DNA of 20,053 bases, taken from NCBI GenBank assembly GCA_049680625.1, contig JBAUID010000188.1, positions 1 to 20,053 of the forward strand, read 5' to 3'. A program made the position numbers and the translations under genes. Below, piece after piece: positions 8,378-15,290 of the stretch (the first letter of the stretch is position 1; the number at the start of each line of letters is the position of its first letter). Below the pieces are notes generated by a model. It saw only the letters and a program-made list of their open reading frames with translations, was not told the origin of the DNA and ran no database searches. The DNA comes from JAUIAI01 sp049680625. Lineage in GTDB: Bacteria; Pseudomonadota; Gammaproteobacteria; Burkholderiales; Burkholderiaceae_E.

Positions 8378-9706
8378 CTACTGAATTGTCACCAGTTCGA
8401 GCGTGCCGTCGATACCAGCCACTTGCTGTGGTGCATCCAGGACGCGGTAGCGCTGCCCATCGTAACCCTGGGCCTTGGCTTGCTCGAGTGCGAACCGCGA
8501 AGCCAGGGTTTGAACGCCAACCTGCTTGGTGTGCACTTGTATCTTGGCCGCCCGATTGACCGGATCTCCCAGCACTGCGTACTCAAGCTTGCCTTCCTGG
8601 CCGACCGTTCCGCAGACAACCTGCCCGACATCAATACCGATACCCATGTCTGGGGTCTGGCGCGATTTTGCCCAGTCGCCGACTCCATCAGCCAGTGACT
8701 CGGCACAACGCAGCGCATCAGCTGCATAGGTTTCAGACGGCCTGGCCGCACCAAAAGTCACCATAATGCCGTCGCCAAGATAAGTAATGATGGCGCCACC
8801 GTGGGAGTTGATAATTGGCACCGCAGTGCGCTGAAAATCGCCGATGAGTGCCAGCAAGTCGGTTGGTGACAGGTGGGCTGCGAGCCGGGTAAAACCGCGC
8901 AGGTCGATAAACATAATGGCCGCGTCACGCGATTCGCCCTGACCAGGGACAAGTAATTCGTCCGCGGCAATTAGCTGCTGTGCCACCTCAGCGGGAAAAT
9001 ACCGAACCAGTTGAGCCGTCGCCGCCTGATCTGCCGCCGCGTGTTCAAGCAATTTCTGGCTGCGGGAAACGGCAATTGCCAGCAGAGCGGCAACCAACAG
9101 CAAGGACACAATTTTGTCGACCTCCCCGCCAATCAGGATTTTTGCAGCGGTCATATAGTCAATATAGTCCCGCGTAACCAGTTCCATGCCCCCAGGCTCG
9201 TACAGTGCGTAAAACAGCAACACCAGCCAGCCGCCTGCGGCGCTGGCCCCTGCCAGCAAAACAAAGCCCGGCGAGAACGACAGGGTTCGCAACGCAATAA
9301 ATATAAAGAAGTAAGCGAAGGTTGGCGCTTTCAAATAAAAGGCGGCGGGCTGGCCGTATTCAACATGAAAGCTCCATATTGTTGTGGTCAGCAAGGCCAT
9401 GTCGATGAGAACCGAAGCGCCTCGCATCCAGGTAGACAGTCGGCCAGTGTAGGCGAGCCATAATCGCAAGGCGGTAAATAAGCCGTACAAGCCAATCACT
9501 GTTGGCACCAGCCGCACCGCGGCATTATCCGGGGATGTACTGGGCGCGAGGAAAAACAAACTGGCCAGGATCGCAATCAGCGCGGCCTGCACCCAACCGG
9601 TCAGGATTTCGCTGCGCTCACGCTGCGCGTGAATTGCGCGAGTAACGCGTGCCGGCAGCCGGGTTGCAGACTCGGGCTTGGCCCTGATTGCGTCAAGAAA
9701 TGCCAA
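8378..9706 (-). CDS. Membrane-bound class III adenylate/guanylate cyclase
   Basis: This protein probably makes a cyclic nucleotide in response to a membrane signal. Residues 35-215 hold about six hydrophobic segments. The class III cyclase domain runs from about 258 to 440. Metal-binding aspartates are D268 (MFIDLRGFT) and D312 (YLGDGIMVTFG), and the nucleotide site includes KLEYAVLGDPVN (K373, D381, N384). The transition-state arginine expected four residues after N384 is Lys (K388, NRAAK), which may weaken catalysis. Otherwise the domain is complete. The start is TTG with AGGT about six bases upstream; no near ATG fits. The gene ends 30 bp before exbB on the same strand. Substrate (ATP or GTP) cannot be settled from sequence alone. 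Confidence 0.88.
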   Translation of the reverse strand: MAFLDAIRAKPESATRLPARVTRAIHAQRERSEILTGWVQAALIAILASLFFLAPSTSPDNAAVRLVPTVIGLYGLFTALRLWLAYTGRLSTWMRGASVLIDMALLTTTIWSFHVEYGQPAAFYLKAPTFAYFFIFIALRTLSFSPGFVLLAGASAAGGWLVLLFYALYEPGGMELVTRDYIDYMTAAKILIGGEVDKIVSLLLVAALLAIAVSRSQKLLEHAAADQAATAQLVRYFPAEVAQQLIAADELLVPGQGESRDAAIMFIDLRGFTRLAAHLSPTDLLALIGDFQRTAVPIINSHGGAIITYLGDGIMVTFGAARPSETYAADALRCAESLADGVGDWAKSRQTPDMGIGIDVGQVVCGTVGQEGKLEYAVLGDPVNRAAKIQVHTKQVGVQTLASRFALEQAKAQGYDGQRYRVLDAPQQVAGIDGTLELVTIQ

Positions 9707-9812
9707 TTTTTACCTGCTAAGAATTAGGTTGTGAAGACAGCAAGCGAGAACAACAAGCGCGGCTGCCACCTGCCGATGCTACTCTTGCGCATCAATCGCA
9801 GCGGATAAGCCC

Positions 9813-10550
9813 TCACTCAATTGACGGACTGCGCCGTTTAGAAAGTGCGCTTTCGTATAAAGCCACTACCCCGTGGTCATGAATCCCCAGGGCGGCCAAT
9901 TGCCTGGCGAGGCTTTCAACGTACTCGAAACAAGTGCCGTAAAAGCCCTCGCCAGTGGCAACCAGACAAGCTGCTTCTTCGGCACCAATCTCAGGGCGAT
10001 AAACGCTGGACGCAGGGTTTGCAACAAATGCCAGCGCTTGCAGCGGACCTTGTGCGGTAGTCACGCTGACAAAACGTGGTTGATAAGCGCCGACCAGCAT
10101 TTCCCGCCGCCAGATCAGCCGGGATTCGTGTTCAATTTTATCGCGCGGAATACGAAACACGGCACCTTGGGCGGTTGTGCCCGGATCAAATGCAACCATA
10201 AGGCCCGGCTTGTCGGGGGACCCGCGACCCAAAACCGAATACAGGCAAAATCGCCGCTCAAAGCCAGTTACTGCGCCAAGACGAACTTCGTCAAACAGAA
10301 AACCCGGGTCCCAGATCAGTGAGCCACAACCGATCACCCACAGGTCACCGCCCGGGCCACTGTTCAGGGTATCGACCCGATTGGCTTCGCGCTGCTCATC
10401 AGTCAGCCGCCAGTTTTCGTCAAAACCCGCGGCAATCATTTTCTGATCAATCGACGCGAGCGACATCTTCCGAAATCGAGAACCATTCGGGTCGGCGATT
10501 TTGTCGCGCCAGTATGGTTGATATCGAAACGGGTCGGTATCAACTGGCAT
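9813..10550 (-). CDS. ChaC-like gamma-glutamylcyclotransferase
   Basis: Enzymes of this family split glutathione or other gamma-glutamyl compounds to 5-oxoproline. The 245-residue protein has the substrate-loop motif as CGSL (75-78, VIGCGSLIWDPGF), with Cys where most members have Tyr or Phe. The catalytic glutamate is E150 in IWRREMLVGAYQPRFV. EGFYGTCFEYVE is also typical of ChaC. The N-terminal 65 residues are longer than in many relatives and carry no motif I recognise. The ATG overlaps the tetR 3' end by 11 bp, so the two genes are cotranscribed. The role is probably glutathione turnover, but the substrate has not been shown. Confidence 0.88.
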   Translation of the reverse strand: MPVDTDPFRYQPYWRDKIADPNGSRFRKMSLASIDQKMIAAGFDENWRLTDEQREANRVDTLNSGPGGDLWVIGCGSLIWDPGFLFDEVRLGAVTGFERRFCLYSVLGRGSPDKPGLMVAFDPGTTAQGAVFRIPRDKIEHESRLIWRREMLVGAYQPRFVSVTTAQGPLQALAFVANPASSVYRPEIGAEEAACLVATGEGFYGTCFEYVESLARQLAALGIHDHGVVALYESALSKRRSPSIE

Positions 10551-11211
10551 CGGAACCTACCAGCGCCGGACTAAGCAAAGTCAACATCTGGGATGTGGCC
10601 GCGTTCACTCTTTCAGTGTTTTCTAGATTCAAACCAAATGGCCCGTCGAGCTGTCCTTCAACCAACAAGGTAGCAAAGCCGTGAACCGCAGACCAGGCGA
10701 GCAAGCCACGACGAGCGATGTCTGCAGGTGGCAGATTTCGGTCGCGCACAGCCTCACACAATGCAGTTTCGAGAAGATCCTGCGATCGCTTTGCGGCGAG
10801 CCTCAACTCGGCATCATCACAGTCCAGCAGATCACCGGAAAACATCAGTTGGAAATGGGCTCGATGACTTTGCGCGAAAGAAATATAGGCAAAACCGACG
10901 GCGACAAGGCGGGCAGATGCCCCCCCCTTGGCAACAGCCCGATGCTGCTCCATTAAGTCGGCCATGCGATGAAAACCAATCGCAGCAAAAGCCGTAAGTA
11001 AACCACGCGTGTCACCAAAGTGATGGGCTGGTGCCGCGTGTGAGACGCCCGCACGCCGGGCACAGGCGCGTAGCGTAAAACCCGCCACACCGTTCTCGAG
11101 CAATAAAGATTCCGCCGCCACAAGCAGGGCATTGCGCAGGGCTCCGTGGTGATATGTCGGAGACGCCGCAGCGCGTCCGAGGGGCCGACCATGCGAGGAG
11201 GCAGTTGTCAT
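10540..11211 (-). CDS. TetR-family regulator with WHG-type C-terminal domain
   Basis: The 223-residue protein has a helix-turn-helix at about residues 20-68 (YHHGALRNALLVAAESLLLENG, then RACARRAGVSHAAPAHHFGD). A C-terminal domain follows with AWSAVHGFATLLVEGQL, the signature of WHG-domain TetR proteins. It is divergent from the Aba4-like gene, and two TTGACA palindromes lie in the 90-bp gap, so it probably represses that gene and perhaps itself. No Shine-Dalgarno site precedes the ATG at 11211. A TAGAAT hexamer at 11223-11218 would start transcription almost at the ATG, so the message may be leaderless. It overlaps the chaC-like gene by 11 bp. Confidence 0.9.
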   Translation of the reverse strand: MTTASSHGRPLGRAAASPTYHHGALRNALLVAAESLLLENGVAGFTLRACARRAGVSHAAPAHHFGDTRGLLTAFAAIGFHRMADLMEQHRAVAKGGASARLVAVGFAYISFAQSHRAHFQLMFSGDLLDCDDAELRLAAKRSQDLLETALCEAVRDRNLPPADIARRGLLAWSAVHGFATLLVEGQLDGPFGLNLENTERVNAATSQMLTLLSPALVGSDAS

Positions 11212-11226
11212 TCGGGAATTCTAGTC

Positions 11227-11239
11227 TTGACAGTGTCAA
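11227..11239. promoter_or_regulatory. Palindromic operator 1 (overlaps a -35 element)
   Basis: TTGACAGTGTCAA is a perfect inverted repeat around one central base. Its left arm is also the consensus -35 hexamer of the promoter pointing to the Aba4-like gene, so a protein bound here would block RNA polymerase. It has a near copy 42 bp downstream. Confidence 0.7.
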
Positions 11240-11255
11240 AATACCAGCCTACGAT
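11227..11255 (+). promoter_or_regulatory. Sigma-70-type promoter of the Aba4-like gene
   Basis: TTGACA (11227-11232, consensus) is followed by a 17-bp spacer and TACGAT (11250-11255, 4 of 6). The expected start is near 11262, about 40 bases before the TTG codon at 11302. The two palindromes fall on the -35 and just downstream of the start point. Confidence 0.65.
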
Positions 11256-11268
11256 CGAGACGCACATG

Positions 11269-11281
11269 TTGACACTGTAAA
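11269..11281. promoter_or_regulatory. Palindromic operator 2 (imperfect copy)
   Basis: TTGACACTGTAAA matches the arms of operator 1 with one base changed in the right arm. Its centre (11275) is 42 bp from that of operator 1 (11233), four helical turns, so both sites face the same side of the DNA. Confidence 0.6.
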
Positions 11282-11301
11282 GACGCGAAAAAGGAGCTCC
11301 C

Positions 11302-11754
11302 TTGACACCAGCGCAGTGGTTTTCGATCGCCAATCCACTGGCGCTGCTCGGCTGGATTTGCCTGATTGCCAGCCTTTGTTTGCCGGTAGCGTCAGCCTGG
11401 ACATCCAGGCTGCGCTTGCTGGCTGGACGAGTTGTGCCCTTACTGCTTTGTGTTGGCTACGCAGCCGCCGTGATCATTTGGATCGGTACGGGTTCTGGTG
11501 GGGGTTTTTCGTCACTAGACAGCGTGGCGATCTTGTTCTCTTCCCCCGTGGCTTTACTGGCTGGCTGGATTCATTATCTGGCATTTGATCTGTTCATTGG
11601 CCGCTGGATTGTCGACGACGCCGTGGCCCTGAAAACCAATCGGATTACACTCATTGTCTGCTTGCTGCTGACCTTCATGTTCGGTCCGCTGGGATTGCTT
11701 TTGTACTTTGGTCTGCGCGTGCGTCGCACCCGCCCTCTAACCTCTAACCTCTAA
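11302..11754 (+). CDS. Aba4-like (DUF4281) small integral membrane protein
   Basis: The 150-residue protein has four hydrophobic segments at roughly 7-29, 44-61, 72-98 and 112-138. The motifs WIHYLAFDLFIGRW and FGPLGLLLYFGLR are typical of the family named after plant ABA4, which acts in neoxanthin formation. The role of bacterial members is unknown to me, and plant chemistry should not be assumed. The start is TTG with a strong AAGGAG site at 11291-11296, five bases away. Three copies of a 7-bp repeat make up the last codons and the stop. The gene is likely controlled by the divergent TetR and cotranscribed with the next membrane protein. Confidence 0.85.
   Translation: MTPAQWFSIANPLALLGWICLIASLCLPVASAWTSRLRLLAGRVVPLLLCVGYAAAVIIWIGTGSGGGFSSLDSVAILFSSPVALLAGWIHYLAFDLFIGRWIVDDAVALKTNRITLIVCLLLTFMFGPLGLLLYFGLRVRRTRPLTSNL
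11734..11754 (+). repeat. Three tandem CCTCTAA heptamers at the end of the Aba4-like gene
   Basis: CCTCTAA occurs three times in a row. The repeat encodes the last residues (PLTSNL), and the TAA of the third copy is the stop codon. Since the unit is not a multiple of three, gain or loss of one copy would change the C-terminus. Confidence 0.8.
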
Positions 11755-11807
11755 CCAACAGCTTGAGCTCATGAATCGAGTGCCCATTATTACCGACACT
11801 AATCGCT

Positions 11808-12662
11808 TTGAATACTGACATCACATCCGGCGCGCAACTGCCTGAACACGCATTACGTCCAGGGTCATGGCTGGCTATGGTTTGCACTCGCACACCTTGG
11901 TTATGGTGGGTAGCAATTGCCTGCCTGGCCGCCAGTATCGGCAGCCTTGTAATGATGCGAATAGATCCAACACAACTCAATGGCATCAATATCTGGATCA
12001 AACCATGGAAGTTTCAGATCTCAGTGGCAATTCATCTGCTGACTCTGGGATTTTTCGGGGTGCTGCTGGCCCAGTCGACTGTCAATGCCCGTCGACTGCA
12101 GACAATCAGTATCGTAGCGGTCGTCAGCTCTGTTTTTGAACTGTCTTATATCAGTCTGCAGGCCGCCCGCGGCCAGGCATCTCATTTCAATAACAGTTCG
12201 ACAATAGCCGAAGTGATGTACGCGCTAATGGGCATAGGCGCGGTGTCATTGACCGCGTGTGCCGGCGTTTTGGGTTGGTGGATATTACGTGAACGAGCCG
12301 CTGGCAGTATCGATCTAGCCCGAACCGCTATTGGTTGGGGTCTTATCATCGGTTGTGTTCTTGGGACAGCCAGTGGCGCTTACGTTGGCGGACAAACCAG
12401 CCACTGGGTTGGCGGCACTCTTAGTGATGCGGGCTCGCTACCGGTGGTTGGATGGTCCCGCGATGGTGGCGATCTGCGGGTTGCACACTTCTTTGGCTTG
12501 CACGCCATGCAATTGCTTGCGCTGCTTGCCTGGCCGATTTACAAACTGAGCGGCGCAACACGAACCGCAGTAAACGCCTGGTGGGCTTGCGCCGCCTTGT
12601 ATAGCGGGTGGTCAGCATATACGTTCATCCAGGCCATCAACGGCTTGCCGTTACTTTCATGA
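11808..12662 (+). CDS. Multi-helix membrane protein of unknown function
   Basis: I do not recognise a functional family for this 284-residue protein. It has about seven hydrophobic segments spread over residues 32-280. Polar stretches between them include NIWIKPWKFQIS, YISLQAARGQASHFNN and DLRVAHFFGLHAMQLL, whose histidines could bind a metal or heme; that is a guess. The chosen start is TTG at 11808, with no good Shine-Dalgarno site; an ATG at 11877 would remove only the soluble N-terminus. It follows the Aba4-like gene by 53 bp on the same strand. Its stop shares the palindrome TCATGA with the stop of the convergent FAH-family gene. Confidence 0.75.
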   Translation: MNTDITSGAQLPEHALRPGSWLAMVCTRTPWLWWVAIACLAASIGSLVMMRIDPTQLNGINIWIKPWKFQISVAIHLLTLGFFGVLLAQSTVNARRLQTISIVAVVSSVFELSYISLQAARGQASHFNNSSTIAEVMYALMGIGAVSLTACAGVLGWWILRERAAGSIDLARTAIGWGLIIGCVLGTASGAYVGGQTSHWVGGTLSDAGSLPVVGWSRDGGDLRVAHFFGLHAMQLLALLAWPIYKLSGATRTAVNAWWACAALYSGWSAYTFIQAINGLPLLS

Positions 12663-13586
12663 CCCAGCCACCGGCCCCACCGCAACAACCGGATGACGAA
12701 TGGTGCCGATCCCTTCAACGCAGGCAACAACAACATCACCCGGCCACATCCATTCCTGCGGATCTCGGCCTGCACCAACACCCTCTGGTGTTCCCGTTGC
12801 GATAATGTCCCCGCCTTCCAGGGTCATCGCCGCAGAGATATCAGCAATCAGCAGCGGGATCTTGAACAACATGTGCCGGGTATTGGAGCGCTGCTTCTCA
12901 ACCCCGTTAACGGTTAACCATAAGTCCAGGTTGTGAGGCTCGATCACTTCGTCTGCCGTCACGATACAAGGACCGAATGGCGCGTAAGTATCCTGCCCTT
13001 TTGAATAAATCCACTGGCCGGCGCGGCGATTGTCCCGCGCGCTGACATCAATCATGACGGAATAGCCAAAAACATGGGACATCGCATCTGCCTCAGCAAC
13101 CTTACGCGCCGTCGAGCCAATGATGACTGCCAGCTCAACCTCCCAGTCCAGCTGCTGGGTAATCGACGCATTATGTTCAATCGGCATGTTCGGACCGATA
13201 ACACTGGTTGGCGGCTTGGAAAAAATAACGGGCTTGGTTGGCAGATCTTTCGCCGTATCCAGGGCCCGGCTGCTTTCTTCGACATGGCTCACATAGTTCA
13301 GTCCGATGCCAAATATGTTTTTGCGCGGCCGTGGGATCGGTGCCAGCAGGCTGACATTAACCAGCGGCACTGCCGTTCCTACCGGCCATTGAGTTTCAGC
13401 TTTCGCTAAGGCCTCACTGATAGCAGCGGTAGCATCCGGACCGAGGTCAATCAGTCCGAGCATCGAGTCCGGCCACGGCTGATTCAGGCTAGAACCGAGT
13501 CTGGCGATATCAACCACCATATCTTGAACAATTGCGCCAAGGCGGGCTGCGGATTGAATATCTTTCCGATACGTAACCAATTTCAT
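12657..13586 (-). CDS. Fumarylacetoacetate hydrolase (FAH) family protein
   Basis: FAH-family enzymes cut or decarboxylate beta-keto or 2-oxo acids, often late in aromatic ring breakdown. From the ATG at 13586 the protein has 309 residues. The core includes IGLNYVSHVEE (94-104; H101 and E103/E104), the metal ligands E149 and E151 (DWEVELAVIIG), D180 (MIDVSARD) and K196 (YSKGQDTYAPFGP). TPEGVGAGRDP near the C-terminus is typical. The frame extends to 13616, but 13586 has GAGG five bases upstream and begins MKLVTYR, the usual family start. It is divergent from queF and convergent with the membrane gene. The substrate is unknown. Confidence 0.92.
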   Translation of the reverse strand: MKLVTYRKDIQSAARLGAIVQDMVVDIARLGSSLNQPWPDSMLGLIDLGPDATAAISEALAKAETQWPVGTAVPLVNVSLLAPIPRPRKNIFGIGLNYVSHVEESSRALDTAKDLPTKPVIFSKPPTSVIGPNMPIEHNASITQQLDWEVELAVIIGSTARKVAEADAMSHVFGYSVMIDVSARDNRRAGQWIYSKGQDTYAPFGPCIVTADEVIEPHNLDLWLTVNGVEKQRSNTRHMLFKIPLLIADISAAMTLEGGDIIATGTPEGVGAGRDPQEWMWPGDVVVACVEGIGTIRHPVVAVGPVAGS

Positions 13587-13690
13587 TTTGACCTCGTCAG
13601 TGCTTGGTAGCGACACCGTATCGTATCGCTTTCAGCCACTCCACTTGCCCCCATGCCAGATTTAGCCGCCGCAGCACCTGTTAAGATCGG

Positions 13691-14176
13691 ATGACAATGA
13701 CTGAACCAACCCCAGATCCCAATGTTTATGCCGGGCTTAATCAGCTTGGCAGCCCAAGCATTTCACCAACATCCCCCGAAGCTGCGCAATTGGAACGCGT
13801 ACCGAACCCGCACCCTGAAACGCTTTATCTCACCCGGTTTGTCGCGCCCGAATTCACCTCGTTATGCCCGGTCACCGGACAGCCCGATTTTGCCCACATT
13901 GTCATCGACTATGCGCCGGCCGCCTGGCTTATTGAGAGCAAAAGCCTGAAGCTCTATCTCACCAGCTTTCGAAACCACGGCGCATTTCACGAAGACTGCA
14001 CCGTATCGATTGGCAAACGGATTGCCCGGTTTACTGAAGCCAGGTGGCTACGTATTTCCGGTTACTGGTATCCGCGTGGCGGTATTCCGATTGATGTGTT
14101 CTGGCAGTCTGGTGACATTCCGGCAGGCTTGTATGTTCCCGACACCGGCGTGCCTGGTTACCGTGGTCGCGGTTGA
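13691..14176 (+). CDS. queF: NADPH-dependent 7-cyano-7-deazaguanine reductase, type I QueF
   Basis: QueF reduces preQ0 to preQ1 in the cytosol, on the path to queuosine in tRNA. The 161-residue protein has the nucleophile C59 in FTSLCPVTGQPDFA, D66, the NADPH-side motif ESKSLKLYLTSFR (82-94) and H100/E101 in FHEDC. The short length and single domain fit the type I form. Two in-frame ATGs lie two codons apart (13691 and 13697), with only a weak AAGAT upstream. I see no preQ1 riboswitch in the 104 bp before it, and no other queuosine gene is in the window. Confidence 0.95.
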   Translation: MTMTEPTPDPNVYAGLNQLGSPSISPTSPEAAQLERVPNPHPETLYLTRFVAPEFTSLCPVTGQPDFAHIVIDYAPAAWLIESKSLKLYLTSFRNHGAFHEDCTVSIGKRIARFTEARWLRISGYWYPRGGIPIDVFWQSGDIPAGLYVPDTGVPGYRGRG

Positions 14177-14246
14177 CTTCGATTGGTACCGACAGGGCAC
14201 CCCCGACCACCTCATTGCGATACTTCACTGCGAAAACGTCACCGCC

Positions 14247-14264
14247 ATACCGTGGTTACGGTAT
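14247..14264. terminator. Hairpin between convergent queF and hydratase genes
   Basis: ATACCGT and ACGGTAT form a 7-bp stem around GGTT. It lies just at the hydratase stop codon and 70 bp after the queF stop. Neither strand has a T-run after it, so a bidirectional terminator role is only possible. Confidence 0.35.
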
Positions 14265-15088
14265 CAACCACCGTCGGATGGTTTCACTTTAGCCGCTTTG
14301 CCCTCTAGAAAACTGGCCATACGCGCCTTGGCATCCCCATCACTCTGGGCGATAGCGGCCATTAACGACTCGGTGAATAGCCCCTGTGCGGGACTAACTT
14401 CGGCAATTCTCGGCAAGGCGTTCATGACCGCAAAGTTGGATAAGGGCGCATTGCCCGCGATTTTCTGAGCTAACTCGCACGCCTTTGTAATACCTGCACC
14501 AGCATCAACCGCATAGTTGACCAGGCCTATTTGCTCAGCCTGCAGAGCATCAAAACTTCGCCCGGTCAGCATCATGTCGGTCATGCGAGACACGCCAATC
14601 AGGCGTGGAATACGCACCGAACCACCACCACCAACAAACAGGCCGCGCTGCCCTTCAGGTAAAGCAAAAAACGCATTGGGTTCGGCAATTCGGACATGAG
14701 CAGAACTGGCCAGCTCTAAACCTCCTCCGACCACCGCGCCTTGCAAGACTGCGATTACCGGGGCAGGCCCAAACTGAACCTGGTCGAAGGCGGCATGCCA
14801 CATTTGCGAATGCCGCATGCCACCGGCAACACCGTGATCTTTCAGTTCGGATAAATCCAGGCCGGCACAAAAGTGCTTGCCTTTGCCGCTGAGGATAATC
14901 GCGCCGACGTCAGCCTGCATCAGAGCAATACACGCATGTAGTTCGCCAACCATGGCATCACTGAGCGCATTACGCTTGGCTTCGCGGTTAAGTTCGATAT
15001 GCCAGACATTGGCCGCACGGGTGACAACAATAGTTGTGAAGTGCACAAACTGGCTGCCAGCGGCTTCAAAAACAAGAGGGTCAGGCAA
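14264..15088 (-). CDS. Enoyl-CoA hydratase/isomerase (crotonase) family protein
   Basis: Crotonase-fold enzymes act on acyl-CoA thioesters. From the TTG at 15088 the protein has 274 residues. The oxyanion-hole segments are GKHFCAGLDLSEL (about 70-82) and LQGAVVGGGLELAS (115-128). Both glutamates of true hydratases appear present, E125 (GGGLELA) and E145 (LPEGQRG). The frame stays open to an ATG at 15160, but that ATG lies upstream of the best -10 and inside a palindrome. The TTG has GGGGA upstream and fits the promoter, so I prefer it; GTG at 15046 is another option. It is divergent from the Rieske gene, suggesting joint control in one catabolic pathway. Confidence 0.88.
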   Translation of the reverse strand: MPDPLVFEAAGSQFVHFTTIVVTRAANVWHIELNREAKRNALSDAMVGELHACIALMQADVGAIILSGKGKHFCAGLDLSELKDHGVAGGMRHSQMWHAAFDQVQFGPAPVIAVLQGAVVGGGLELASSAHVRIAEPNAFFALPEGQRGLFVGGGGSVRIPRLIGVSRMTDMMLTGRSFDALQAEQIGLVNYAVDAGAGITKACELAQKIAGNAPLSNFAVMNALPRIAEVSPAQGLFTESLMAAIAQSDGDAKARMASFLEGKAAKVKPSDGG

Positions 15089-15132
15089 TGGTTTCCCCAG
15101 ATGATAGTTGAGTAAATTCAGGCATATATAAA

Positions 15133-15161
15133 TTGCCAATCCGAATATAGTTATGCACAAT
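15133..15161 (+). promoter_or_regulatory. Possible promoter toward the Rieske gene
   Basis: TTGCCA (15133-15138, 5 of 6) and CACAAT (15156-15161, 4 of 6) are 17 bp apart and overlap the inverted repeat. The match at -10 is weak, so this is a low-confidence call. Confidence 0.35.
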
Positions 15162-15175
15162 AACTATACTGTCAA
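15144..15175 (-). promoter_or_regulatory. Promoter of the hydratase gene with an overlong spacer
   Basis: The minus strand has a consensus TTGACA (15175-15170) and TATATT (15149-15144) separated by 20 bp rather than about 17. The spacer holds most of a 23-bp inverted repeat. This layout is known from promoters activated by MerR-family proteins, but ordinary repression by another regulator is equally possible. Confidence 0.5.
15146..15168. promoter_or_regulatory. 23-bp inverted repeat, probable operator
   Basis: Arms TATAGTTAT and ATAACTATA are perfect 9-bp reverse complements around GCACA. The repeat sits between the divergent hydratase and Rieske genes and overlaps promoter elements for both. 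Its size would suit a dimeric MarR-, MerR- or GntR-type regulator. No such regulator gene is in the window. Confidence 0.75.
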
Positions 15176-15194
15176 GACTGCACGGACCTCCCAT

Positions 15195-15290
15195 ATGAAT
15201 ACCAACGATTTGATTACTTTTGGCGGTCTTGACCCACACAAAGGCAACATGGGTGCGCGCCTGCGAGGTCTGGACAAGAAGCAGCAATGA
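15195..15290 (+). CDS. Possible 31-residue small ORF overlapping the Rieske start
   Basis: An ATG at 15195 opens a 31-codon frame (beginning MNTNDLITFGGLDPHKG, ending RLRGLDKKQQ) whose TGA overlaps the Rieske ATG as ATGA at 15287-15290. I do not recognise the peptide. The first ATG has no clear ribosome site. A second in-frame ATG at 15249 has AAAGG four bases upstream and would make only 13 residues. Either form could act as a leader that couples translation to the Rieske gene. It may also be chance, since there is no hydrophobic segment, domain or clear codon bias to prove it. Confidence 0.4.
   Translation: MNTNDLITFGGLDPHKGNMGARLRGLDKKQQ

Noticed and set aside
13587..13690. Possible preQ1 riboswitch before queF
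   Set aside because: No C-rich pseudoknot with a matching A-rich tail can be seen, and most regulated queuosine genes with this element are in other lineages.
15089..15160. N-terminal extension of the hydratase from the ATG at 15160
   Set aside because: That ATG lies inside the 23-bp inverted repeat and upstream of the best -10, and the added residues do not resemble crotonase N-termini.
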